Assembly (NCBI GenBank): GCA_023257035.1
Contig: JALRDI010000005.1
Location: 1-7,788, forward strand
Direction of reading: 5' to 3'
Length of the DNA stretch: 7,788 bases
Source: Ilumatobacteraceae bacterium
GTDB lineage: Bacteria > Actinomycetota > Acidimicrobiia > Acidimicrobiales > Ilumatobacteraceae
Made by a program: the position numbers and the translations under genes. The notes beneath the pieces are model-generated. The model was not told the origin of the DNA. It made no database searches and saw nothing but the letters and a program-made list of their open reading frames with translations. Shown in pieces: positions 1 to 5,932 of the stretch; position 1 is the stretch's first letter, and the number at the start of each line of letters is the position of its first letter.

Positions 1-468
1 GGCGATGAGCTGACCTGCGGCTCGGAGACCGCCAAGCAGTGAGTACTTGTTTGCGCTCGACCAACCGGCAACAAGAATGCCGATCACCGACACCGACCCG
101 ATGGCGAGCGCATAAAACACCCCAGCGGAGAAGTCGGTGAAGAGAGCATCGGGCCCGAATGGAACGACGACGACGAGCAAGAACGTCGACACCAGCACGA
201 TGACCGGAGCCAACTTGTAGATCTTCGCATCAGCGTTCTCGGGAATGATGTCCTCTTTCTGCAGCCATTTGCCGACCTCGGCAAGCAACTGCATCGAGCC
301 GTAGGGCCCAGCTTCCATGGGGCCAAGACGGCTCTGCATGAACGACATCATCTTGAACAAAAAGAGGTAAACGATCGTGCCAGCGGGCAGCAAGACGGCA
401 CCGATACCGCCGAGCACCCGGAGCAACGACTGACCCCAGTAGGGAATTTCAAGAGCGATGCTCATCAT
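1..468 (-). CDS. nuoH: NADH-quinone oxidoreductase subunit H (NuoH), N-terminal 156 residues, truncated by window edge
   Basis: NuoH is the membrane subunit of complex I that, with NuoB and NuoD, forms the quinone-access chamber and links it to the proton-pumping arm. Visible are a first hydrophobic helix (about residues 14-38), the cytoplasmic loop with RLGPMEAGPYGSMQ (47-60) and KED (71-73), a second helix (about 86-103), a third (about 114-135), and the family motif AGWSSANKYSLLGGLRAA (134-151). The sequence stays in frame to base 1, so the C-terminal half lies outside the window. Two ATG codons are adjacent (466-468 and 463-465). The first overlaps the nuoD stop as TGATG, implying translational coupling. 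A GGAG at 481-484 is 12 nt away, so it is a weak ribosome site. The usual GPN of the loop is GPM here (Met51). The family assignment is secure; only the choice between the two ATGs is open. Confidence 0.95.
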   Translation of the reverse strand, partial: MMSIALEIPYWGQSLLRVLGGIGAVLLPAGTIVYLFLFKMMSFMQSRLGPMEAGPYGSMQLLAEVGKWLQKEDIIPENADAKIYKLAPVIVLVSTFLLVVVVPFGPDALFTDFSAGVFYALAIGSVSVIGILVAGWSSANKYSLLGGLRAAGQLIA

Positions 469-1640
469 CAGCGATCGATATCTCCAAGGATGAAGTAAAG
501 GCTCGCCAGGATCGTGATGATGTCGGGCACGTACACACCCTTCAACACCCACGGGGTGATTGAAATGTTGTTGAACGATGCCGAGCGAATTTTCACCCGG
601 AATGGTCCAAGGTCACCCTTTGAGACCACGTAGTACCCCATCTCACCGAGCGGATTCTCAGTTGACACCCATGCTTCGCCCTCAGGAACCTTGATGATGC
701 GAGGCACCTTCGTCATGACCGGGCCGGGGGGCAGGGTTTCGATGAGTTGATCGACGATCTTGGTTGCCTCACGAACCTCTTGGAGGCGAATCCAGCATCG
801 GGCCCAAGAGTCACCGTCTGGGTGCGTCCACACCCGGAAATCGACCTTGTCGTATGCCAACGGAAGTGACTGGTCTCGGCGGAGGTCCCAGTCAACACCT
901 GAGGCTCTCAGGTTCGCTCCTGACAACCCGTACTGGCGGGCAACATCAGCGGGGATCACGCCGATTCCTCGAGTGCGACTTTGGAAAATCTCGTTTCCAA
1001 ATAGAAGATCTTCGATCTCATCGCAGAAATTGCGGAGTTTCTTCATGACCTGACGGGTCTCGTCAAGCCAGCCCTTTGGAAGGTCGTCCTTTAAACCACC
1101 AATGCGGTCAAAGTTCGGGTGGAATCGACCACCGGTTGCGCCCTCGATGAGGTTCAATACATATTCGCGGTCTCGGAACGCCATGAAGACCGGAGTCACC
1201 GCACCCATCTGCACGCCAAGGTCGCCAAGGAACAAGCTGACGTTTGCGATTCGTGACAACTCGAACAAAATCGTTCGGATGTGCTGGGCGCGAGGTGGAG
1301 CTTCAATGTCCATCAACTGCTCAGCAGCAAGGATGAACGGCACCTCGTTTGCGAACGAACCCAGCCAGTCGATGCGGTTAATCAGCGCAGTGACCTGCGG
1401 GAAGGTGCGAACCTCGGTCAACTTTTCGTAACCACGGTGCATGTAGCCGGCTGAAGGCTCAGCCCAGACCACCTGCTCACCGTCGAGACGAGCGATAATG
1501 CGCAACGTTCCGTGAGTTGCTGGGTGCTGAGGCCCAATGTTGAGGGTCATGCCCTCAGTTTCAAGCTCAACATTCAGGCGGGCATCCGCCGCTTGCGCGG
1601 CGATATACGACAGCTGCTGGCGTTCGGACAACATCGTCAT
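468..1640 (-). CDS. nuoD: NADH-quinone oxidoreductase subunit D (NuoD, 49-kDa subunit), divergent quinone site
   Basis: NuoD is the peripheral-arm subunit that, with NuoB, builds the quinone-reduction site of complex I. It is 390 residues, a normal length. Hallmarks are NIGPQHPATHG (34-44, with the quinone-site His43), GYMHRGYEK (65-73), ELSRIAN (127-133), GGRFHPNFDRIGGLKDDLP, GANLRASGVDWDLRR, GEMGYYVVSKGDLGPFRVK, and the conserved C-terminal DIDR. Aligned by eye to remembered Thermus Nqo4, the quinone-binding Tyr (Nqo4 Tyr87) is Trp92 and the conserved Asp (Nqo4 Asp139) is Gln144. I checked both codons: TGG at 1365-1367 and CAG at 1209-1211. The start ATG (1638-1640) overlaps the nuoC stop as ATGA and has a GGGAG ribosome site 7 nt upstream. 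An in-frame ATG two codons later is possible. The gene is followed directly by nuoH rather than nuoE. The substitutions resemble, from memory, Streptomyces NuoD2. Confidence 0.97.
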   Translation of the reverse strand: MTMLSERQQLSYIAAQAADARLNVELETEGMTLNIGPQHPATHGTLRIIARLDGEQVVWAEPSAGYMHRGYEKLTEVRTFPQVTALINRIDWLGSFANEVPFILAAEQLMDIEAPPRAQHIRTILFELSRIANVSLFLGDLGVQMGAVTPVFMAFRDREYVLNLIEGATGGRFHPNFDRIGGLKDDLPKGWLDETRQVMKKLRNFCDEIEDLLFGNEIFQSRTRGIGVIPADVARQYGLSGANLRASGVDWDLRRDQSLPLAYDKVDFRVWTHPDGDSWARCWIRLQEVREATKIVDQLIETLPPGPVMTKVPRIIKVPEGEAWVSTENPLGEMGYYVVSKGDLGPFRVKIRSASFNNISITPWVLKGVYVPDIITILASLYFILGDIDR

Positions 1641-2302
1641 GAGTCATCTCCCTCATCATCATCTGATGCTGGCATTGGCTCTACATCAACAATTCCAGGC
1701 CATGGCTTCACGAGTCGCGCCAACAATGGGAAATCTTTGCGCAACGGGTAGCCCTCGAAATCGCCCGGCAGATACATATTGCGGAGGTCGGGGTGTCCAT
1801 CAAAGTGGATGCCGAACATTTCGTGCGTTTCACGCTCGTGCCAGTTCGCTCCGGCATACACCGGAATCCAAGTTGCGATCGAGATCGAACCATCTGCAGA
1901 TTCAGGTAGATCAGCCTTGAGGGTCACGCTGACGTGCCGGCGAGTGTCGGTCACACGGGCCAACATCTGGAAGCGAGTGTCGCCTCCGGCGTAGCCCTGA
2001 CGAATTTCATTGGCCGACGGATCTTCTTCGACTTCTTCAGTTGGATCGTTCTCTCCGTCGCCGAATGGCGATGGCATCCAGTCCATTGCTGAGAGGAAAC
2101 AGAAGTAGTCAAACCCTTGAGAATGAAGGGCTTCGCCGGCAGAACGCCAAGCCTCAGGCGTGACGCGAACCCACAGGTCTACACCGGGAATTTGGTGGAC
2201 ATCAACGACGGCGTCACCCAACTCTGCCCGCAGTTTTGCGACGATGTCATCACGGAGTTCGTCAACAACCGGCGTTGCTTCACCGGTCTCGGTGTCACTC
2301 AA
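1637..2302 (-). CDS. nuoC: NADH-quinone oxidoreductase subunit C (NuoC, 30-kDa subunit)
   Basis: NuoC is a peripheral-arm scaffold subunit of complex I that packs against NuoD. The family signature is clear: ANWHERETHEMFGIHFDGHP (152-170) then DLRNMYLPGDFEGYPLRKDFPL (172-193). The reading frame stays open far into nuoB, but that extension is nuoB read in the wrong frame. I place the start at TTG 2302. It lies 6 nt after GGGGGTG (2309-2315), a close match to the GGAGGTG ribosome site, and gives 221 residues with an 8-nt overlap with nuoB. GTG at 2311 (224 residues) is the alternative, but it would sit inside that ribosome site. No ATG lies in range. There is an acidic insertion at about 79-105 and an acidic tail (DDDEGDD). 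The stop overlaps the nuoD start as ATGA. Product certain, start fairly likely. Confidence 0.93.
   Translation of the reverse strand: MSDTETGEATPVVDELRDDIVAKLRAELGDAVVDVHQIPGVDLWVRVTPEAWRSAGEALHSQGFDYFCFLSAMDWMPSPFGDGENDPTEEVEEDPSANEIRQGYAGGDTRFQMLARVTDTRRHVSVTLKADLPESADGSISIATWIPVYAGANWHERETHEMFGIHFDGHPDLRNMYLPGDFEGYPLRKDFPLLARLVKPWPGIVDVEPMPASDDDEGDDS
1648..1652 (-). promoter_or_regulatory. Ribosome binding site of nuoD
   Basis: GGGAG on the minus strand, 7 nt before the nuoD ATG and inside the last codons of nuoC. It supports the ATG at 1640 as the start. Confidence 0.6.
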
Positions 2303-2840
2303 TTGGGCCACCCCCGACAACGATTGGCTCGCTCTCGCGGACGATTGGCTTGAAGCCTTCGCCACGCCAACGGGCGCCCATATCTTCGTGCTTAATGCGT
2401 TGCTGCAACAACACGACACCTTCAAGAAGCGCTTCAGGACGTGGCGGACATCCGGGGACGTACACGTCAACAGGAATGATCTGGTCGACACCCTTTGTGA
2501 CTGAATAGGAATCCCAATACGGGCCGCCGCAGTTGGCGCATGAGCCCATCGAAATTACGTACTTCGGTTCAGGCATCTGCTCATACAAGCGCTTTACCGC
2601 AGGAGCCATCTTGTCGGTGACTGTCCCAGAGACCACGACAAGATCAGCCTGGCGGGGGCTCGCAGGCAACGGGATCACGCCGAGGCGCATCACGTCATAA
2701 CGGGGCGAGCCGAACGCAGCTCCCATCTCAATTGCGCAGCATGCGAGGCCCCACTGGTACACCCACATTGAATATGAGCGACCAATATTGAACAGTTTTG
2801 TAAGTGGAGCCGGCAAACGGCCACGGTCGACTAGACCCAT
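2295..2840 (-). CDS. nuoB: NADH-quinone oxidoreductase subunit B (NuoB, PSST subunit, cluster N2)
   Basis: NuoB carries the terminal 4Fe-4S cluster N2, which passes electrons to quinone. The protein has 181 residues. Expected N2 ligands are the tandem Cys34-Cys35 (GLACCAIEMG), Cys101 (MGSCANCGG) and Cys131 (PGCPPRPEA). Cys104 is an extra cysteine next to the third ligand. SPRQADLVVVSGTVTDKMAP (61-80) is typical of the family. The segment before it reads RLGVIPLPASPRQ. Canonical subunits have a form like RFGVVFRASPRQ, so this one appears one residue longer and lacks the conserved Arg before SPRQ. The start ATG 2838-2840 overlaps the nuoA stop by 10 nt and has GAGGA at 2849-2853, 8 nt upstream. 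A longer open frame to 2951 is only nuoA read in another frame. The whole SPRQ-to-GCPPRP region resembles, from memory, Streptomyces NuoB2. Confidence 0.97.
   Translation of the reverse strand: MGLVDRGRLPAPLTKLFNIGRSYSMWVYQWGLACCAIEMGAAFGSPRYDVMRLGVIPLPASPRQADLVVVSGTVTDKMAPAVKRLYEQMPEPKYVISMGSCANCGGPYWDSYSVTKGVDQIIPVDVYVPGCPPRPEALLEGVVLLQQRIKHEDMGARWRGEGFKPIVRESEPIVVGGGPIE
2309..2315 (-). promoter_or_regulatory. Ribosome binding site that decides the nuoC start
   Basis: GGGGGTG on the minus strand, inside the last codons of nuoB. It matches GGAGGTG at six of seven bases, and the mismatched G can still wobble-pair with the U of the anti-Shine-Dalgarno. Six bases separate it from TTG at 2302, an ideal distance. 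Confidence 0.55.
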
Positions 2841-3196
2841 CGAAGAAGTCCTCGCTTCCAGGCATAGACAAGTCCGTCTAGCAACAACACGATGAACGCA
2901 AGCATCGTGACAAGTCCGAATGTGCCGTACCGCTCGATGGCGGCAGCCCATGGGAAAATGAACACGGCCTCAACGTCAAAAATGACGAAGAGCAATGCGA
3001 ACACGTAATAGCGGACCTGGCTTTGAGACCATCCGAGTCCTACCGGATCAACACCAGACTCATAGGCGAGGAGTTTCTCCGGAGAGGGTCGGGAGGGCCG
3101 GACAAGCGCCGCAATGCCAAGCAGAAGACCTGCCAACAGCATCGCCGCCAGTCCGAACCAGACAACGTTGAGGTAATCGCGCAGAAATAGCGACAT
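2831..3196 (-). CDS. nuoA: NADH-quinone oxidoreductase subunit A (NuoA)
   Basis: NuoA is a small three-helix membrane subunit of complex I at the junction of the peripheral and membrane arms, wrapped around NuoH. It has 121 residues, the usual length. Hydrophobic helices lie at about 10-33, 62-83 and 90-112. The signature YESGVDPVG (45-53) followed by the QVRYYVFALLFVIFDVEAVF stretch is diagnostic and includes the conserved acidic Asp/Glu pair in helix 2. It is the first gene of the leftward operon. The ATG (3194-3196) has no Shine-Dalgarno sequence. A -10-like TAACGT lies 9 nt upstream, so the transcript may be leaderless or have a very short leader. The stop TAG lies inside the nuoB start region. 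Confidence 0.96.
   Translation of the reverse strand: MSLFLRDYLNVVWFGLAAMLLAGLLLGIAALVRPSRPSPEKLLAYESGVDPVGLGWSQSQVRYYVFALLFVIFDVEAVFIFPWAAAIERYGTFGLVTMLAFIVLLLDGLVYAWKRGLLRWV
2849..2853 (-). promoter_or_regulatory. Ribosome binding site of nuoB
   Basis: GAGGA on the minus strand, 8 nt before ATG 2840 and within nuoA coding sequence. It supports the 181-residue nuoB over the longer open frame. Confidence 0.5.
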
Positions 3197-3200
3197 CGTT

Positions 3201-3214
3201 TGACAACGTTATCA
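3201..3214. promoter_or_regulatory. Candidate operator: 14-bp dyad in the nuoA/MFS divergent region
   Basis: TGACAACGTTATCA is a palindrome centred between 3207 and 3208, with one mismatched pair (C3204/A3211). It fits the TGNNARCGNWWWCA pattern of LacI/GalR-family (CcpA cre-like) operators, including the central CG. It overlaps the candidate nuoA -10 and ends 4 bp before the nuoA start, so a bound repressor would block the nuo operon. The regulator is unknown, and a chance palindrome is possible. Confidence 0.35.
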
Positions 3215-3236
3215 GTCGGGCAACGCCATATCCCAA
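3206..3236 (-). promoter_or_regulatory. Candidate promoter of the nuo operon
   Basis: On the minus strand TTGGGA (3231-3236) and GATAAC (3208-3213) are spaced 17 bp apart, each matching the sigma70-type consensus at four of six positions. The overlapping hexamer TAACGT (3206-3211) is an alternative -10. Either places the transcription start within a few bases of the nuoA ATG. The motifs are weak. Confidence 0.3.
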
Positions 3237-3240
3237 ACCC

Positions 3241-3246
3241 TATGGT
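3241..3246 (+). promoter_or_regulatory. Candidate -10 element of the MFS gene
   Basis: TATGGT lies 8 nt before GTG 3255, which would place the transcription start within about 2 nt of the start codon. No convincing -35 lies at normal distance. A perfect TTGACA at 3200-3205 is too far away (35 bp). Confidence 0.3.
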
Positions 3247-3254
3247 GTGCACCT

Positions 3255-4436
3255 GTGCATCAATCTTCAGGCCACCGGGTTCTTCCCCTCATTTTCGCGG
3301 TGACACTCACCGGCATTATGGGCAACAGTCTTGTTTCACCACTGCTTCCAGACATCCTCGACACCTTTGATCGGTCGGCAGGATCTGCCGGCCCACTCGT
3401 TGCCGCAGCATCAATGCCTGGAATTTTCCTTGCCCCGATCATCGGATTCGCGGCCGACCGGTGGGGTCGGCGACCGATCCTCACGACGTGTCTCATCATT
3501 TTCGGGACGGGAGGACTTCTCACCGCAATCGCACCCAGCTTCGCAGTGCTCGTTGCAACCCGATTTTTTCTTGGAATCGGGTCAGCCGGCCTCATCAACC
3601 TCGGGGTCGTTCTCATCGGCGACCACTTCGAAGGCGAAGAACGCACAAAATGGATTGGCCGAAACGCTGCAATGCTCACCGTTGGACTCGCGATCATCCC
3701 CCTCGTCTCAGGTGTGATCGGAGAATTCTTCAGTTGGCGTGTCGCCACGGTCGGCTACGGATTCGGTTTCATTAGTGCCGCCTACGCATGGAAGACCCTC
3801 CGCAATGAACCGACACGATCACCACAACCATTGAAATCTCAACTCTCTGGGGTCGGCACGGCCATGAAGACTCCCGTTATCGCAACCACGATCCTGGTTG
3901 GAACTATCTCGTTTGCCGTCGTTTTCGGAGTGTTTCTCACCGCGATGCCAAATCACCTCGAAACACGATTCTCAATGACGTCGGGATGGCGTGGATTCAT
4001 GATCAGCGTCCCGGCACTCTCATCTGCGCTCGTCGGTTTCAACCTTGGCCGTATCCGTAAAAGAGTCAATGTGAGGTGGGCCCTCGCCGCAAGCTCATTC
4101 GCATGGGCGATTGGCATGTTGTTCATCGGCTGGGCACAGGTAATCCCGCTATTGCTACTGGGGACGCTCTGCTACGGCCTTGGCGAAGGTGCTCTCATCC
4201 CAAATTTGCAGGAAGTTGCGATGAGCGAAGCACCGCAAGAGCACCGAGGAGCAGTGGTTGCGACATGGGTCGGATTTGCCCGGCTTGGCCAAACCATTGG
4301 GCCACTGCTCGCCGGTGCGGTCCTCAGCGCTTCCGGCGCGCCAGCGGTTTTCGTTGCGGGAGCAGTCGCATCAGCACTTGCTGCCATCATCTTCATCTTC
4401 GGACCAATTGGTCGTCAGGCGACAACTGCTCAATGA
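3255..4436 (+). CDS. Major facilitator superfamily transporter, DHA1-like (putative efflux)
   Basis: A 393-residue inner-membrane transporter with about 12 hydrophobic helices in two six-helix halves, joined by a polar loop at about 183-205. Motif A of the superfamily, GFAADRWGRR, is at 64-73 between helices 2 and 3, and a degenerate copy, GRIRKRVN, is at 265-272 in the second half. Residues 144-162 (GLAIIPLVSG then the FFSWR end) resemble the helix-5 antiporter motif C of drug:H+ antiporters. Arg103 in TRFFLGIG fits motif B. The substrate cannot be read from the sequence; proton-coupled export of a small molecule is the usual role. The start is GTG at 3255, with no Shine-Dalgarno and no better in-frame start upstream. 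The gene diverges from nuoA across 58 bp and is followed 44 bp later by selO on the same strand, so the two may share a transcript. Confidence 0.9.
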   Translation: MHQSSGHRVLPLIFAVTLTGIMGNSLVSPLLPDILDTFDRSAGSAGPLVAAASMPGIFLAPIIGFAADRWGRRPILTTCLIIFGTGGLLTAIAPSFAVLVATRFFLGIGSAGLINLGVVLIGDHFEGEERTKWIGRNAAMLTVGLAIIPLVSGVIGEFFSWRVATVGYGFGFISAAYAWKTLRNEPTRSPQPLKSQLSGVGTAMKTPVIATTILVGTISFAVVFGVFLTAMPNHLETRFSMTSGWRGFMISVPALSSALVGFNLGRIRKRVNVRWALAASSFAWAIGMLFIGWAQVIPLLLLGTLCYGLGEGALIPNLQEVAMSEAPQEHRGAVVATWVGFARLGQTIGPLLAGAVLSASGAPAVFVAGAVASALAAIIFIFGPIGRQATTAQ

Positions 4437-4468
4437 CGCTCCAGTCAGCCTGCAATCGCTAATCGTTC

Positions 4469-4474
4469 TACGCT
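4469..4474 (+). promoter_or_regulatory. Candidate -10 element of selO
   Basis: TACGCT lies exactly 6 nt before the selO ATG in the 44-bp gap after the MFS gene, so transcription would begin at the ATG itself. There is no Shine-Dalgarno sequence before selO. A single weak hexamer. Confidence 0.28.
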
Positions 4475-4480
4475 TCCAAG

Positions 4481-5926
4481 ATGGCATCGATCGCAGCGCC
4501 CCCAGAATTCCAGCACACCTACGCGCGCTTGCTACCGACTCTTGCGACGAGTTGGAAGGCCGACGAATCATCTGACCCACGACTGATCATCTCCAACAAT
4601 CCGCTTGCTGAACACCTCGGTATCAACCCAGCGTGGCTGACCAGCGATGAAGCACTGAGCCTTTTTACGGGAAACCAAGCAGCCAATAATCCGGAGCGCT
4701 ATGCCCTCGCCTACGCCGGTCACCAGTTCGGCTCGTACTCACCTCGCCTTGGTGACGGGCGGGCTCTCCTCGTCGGTGAGTTCATTGACCCGCAGGGCCA
4801 ACAGTGGGACCTCCACCTCAAAGGGTCAGGCAGAACACCGTTTGCTCGAGGGGGCGACGGCAAAGCAACTCTTGGACCAATGCTGCGCGAGTACCTCATG
4901 GGTGAAGCGATGGCTGCGCTCGGGATCCCGACGACACGTGCTCTTGCCGTCGTCACAACTGGTGATCTCGCAATGCGAGAGCGGCCACTTCCTGGGGCAA
5001 TTCTCGTGCGTGTGGCGGCCTCTCATCTTCGAGTCGGAACGTTTCAATATGCGGCAGCACTAGGAGAGATTGACGACCTCAAAACGCTCGCCGATTACGC
5101 AATCGAACGGCACTACCCCGAATTGGCCGAGGACAACGACCGCTATCTCAAACTCCTCAACGCAGTCATCGAACGGCAAGCCAGCCTCGTCGCCGAATGG
5201 ATGCTCGTCGGCTTCATCCACGGAGTGATGAACACCGACAACGTCACCATCTCTGGCGAGACAATCGACTACGGGCCGTGTGCATTCATGGACGTTGTCG
5301 ACCCTCAAACCGTGTTCTCAAGCATTGATGAAGGTGGCAGGTACGCATACGGGCGGCAGCCATCGATCGCCCAATGGAACCTCGCCCGATTTGCCGAGAC
5401 GCTGCTGCCGCTAATTGCGACCGACCCCGAGGACGCCATCGCGCCAGCAACTGAGGCTCTTGAGGAATTCCCAAACATCTTTTCTCGCTACTGGCACGAC
5501 GGGATGAACCAACGTCTCGGGCTCTCGACGACCGTTGATGGTGATGATGACCTCGCGAACGACCTCATTGCGTTGCTGCAAGAGCAGCGACTCGATCTCA
5601 TCTCAACGATGCGTTCACTGAGCGATCATCTGCGTGGCCACGACATCGGGCTCGGTGAATGGACCACCCGCTGGGACACACGGTTACAACTCGAAAAAGC
5701 TTCTTGCGAAGAACTGATCTCACGGCTAGAGGCTGCAAATCCGATCTACATACCGCGAAACCATCTTGTCGAAGAAGCCCTCTCCTCCGCAGTCGCCGGT
5801 GATCTCAGCAAATTCGACGCTCTTCTTGAACGGGTAACACACCCATACGAGCGTGTCGACAACGCTGAGCACTATGCGCAACCCGGTGACCCAGGTCCTG
5901 GTTACCGCACGTACTGCGGTACCTGA
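4481..5926 (+). CDS. selO: Protein adenylyltransferase SelO (YdiU/UPF0061 family)
   Basis: SelO is a pseudokinase-fold enzyme that transfers AMP from ATP to Ser, Thr or Tyr of target proteins. Bacterial members have been linked to oxidative and other stress responses. The protein has 481 residues, typical of bacterial forms. Family blocks are GHQFGSYSPRLGDGRALLVGE (80-100), LKGSGRTPFARGGDGK (113-128), LREYLMGEAMAALGIPTTRA (135-154), RVAASHLRVGTFQ (177-189), and the catalytic HGVMNTDN (247-254) followed by IDYGPCAFMD (262-271). Lys114, Glu137, Asp253, Asn254 and Asp263 match, with an offset of one, the ATP- and metal-binding residues known from Pseudomonas syringae SelO (from memory), so the enzyme looks active. 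Cys479, third from the end (YCGT), occupies the selenocysteine position of eukaryotic SelO. ATG 4481 has no Shine-Dalgarno. The gene converges on the aldehyde dehydrogenase gene 6 bp away. Confidence 0.95.
   Translation: MASIAAPPEFQHTYARLLPTLATSWKADESSDPRLIISNNPLAEHLGINPAWLTSDEALSLFTGNQAANNPERYALAYAGHQFGSYSPRLGDGRALLVGEFIDPQGQQWDLHLKGSGRTPFARGGDGKATLGPMLREYLMGEAMAALGIPTTRALAVVTTGDLAMRERPLPGAILVRVAASHLRVGTFQYAAALGEIDDLKTLADYAIERHYPELAEDNDRYLKLLNAVIERQASLVAEWMLVGFIHGVMNTDNVTISGETIDYGPCAFMDVVDPQTVFSSIDEGGRYAYGRQPSIAQWNLARFAETLLPLIATDPEDAIAPATEALEEFPNIFSRYWHDGMNQRLGLSTTVDGDDDLANDLIALLQEQRLDLISTMRSLSDHLRGHDIGLGEWTTRWDTRLQLEKASCEELISRLEAANPIYIPRNHLVEEALSSAVAGDLSKFDALLERVTHPYERVDNAEHYAQPGDPGPGYRTYCGT
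5903..5921. terminator. Stem-loop at the convergent selO/ALDH junction, possible terminator
   Basis: TACCGCA, loop CGTAC, TGCGGTA: a perfect 7-bp stem with a 5-nt loop, lying in the last seven sense codons of selO. It is the only obvious hairpin near the junction. Neither strand has a T-tract after it, so it is not a classical intrinsic terminator. It may be only a consequence of the codons used. Confidence 0.25.
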
Positions 5927-5932
5927 AGCGAC

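Noticed and set aside
2303..2491. N-terminal extension of nuoC starting at ATG 2491
   Set aside because: The residues are nuoB coding sequence read in another frame; NuoC would be 63 residues too long, and a good ribosome site precedes TTG 2302.
1102..2508. Plus-strand open frames of 78-127 codons opposite nuoD, nuoC and nuoB
   Set aside because: They are antisense shadows of strongly conserved genes and show no recognisable domain; high GC makes such open frames common.
2841..2951. N-terminal extension of nuoB starting at ATG 2951
   Set aside because: It overlaps nuoA by 121 nt, the residues are Cys/Arg-rich and unlike NuoB, and ATG 2840 has a ribosome site and normal length.
3200..3231. 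Perfect TTGACA (3200-3205) as the -35 of the MFS promoter
   Set aside because: No acceptable -10 lies 16-19 bp downstream; the nearest AT-rich hexamers are 20 bp or more away. It is better explained as part of the 3201-3214 dyad.
3260..3748. 162-codon minus-strand open frame opposite the MFS gene
   Set aside because: It mirrors a clear transporter gene, has Arg/Pro/Ser-rich low-information sequence and no start signals.
4437..4480. Terminator between the MFS gene and selO
   Set aside because: No stem-loop with a T-tract is visible in the 44-bp gap.
5915..5917. Selenocysteine incorporation in selO
   Set aside because: The codon at the selenocysteine position is TGC (Cys), not TGA, and the gene ends at a normal TGA after GGT ACC, so there is no recoding.
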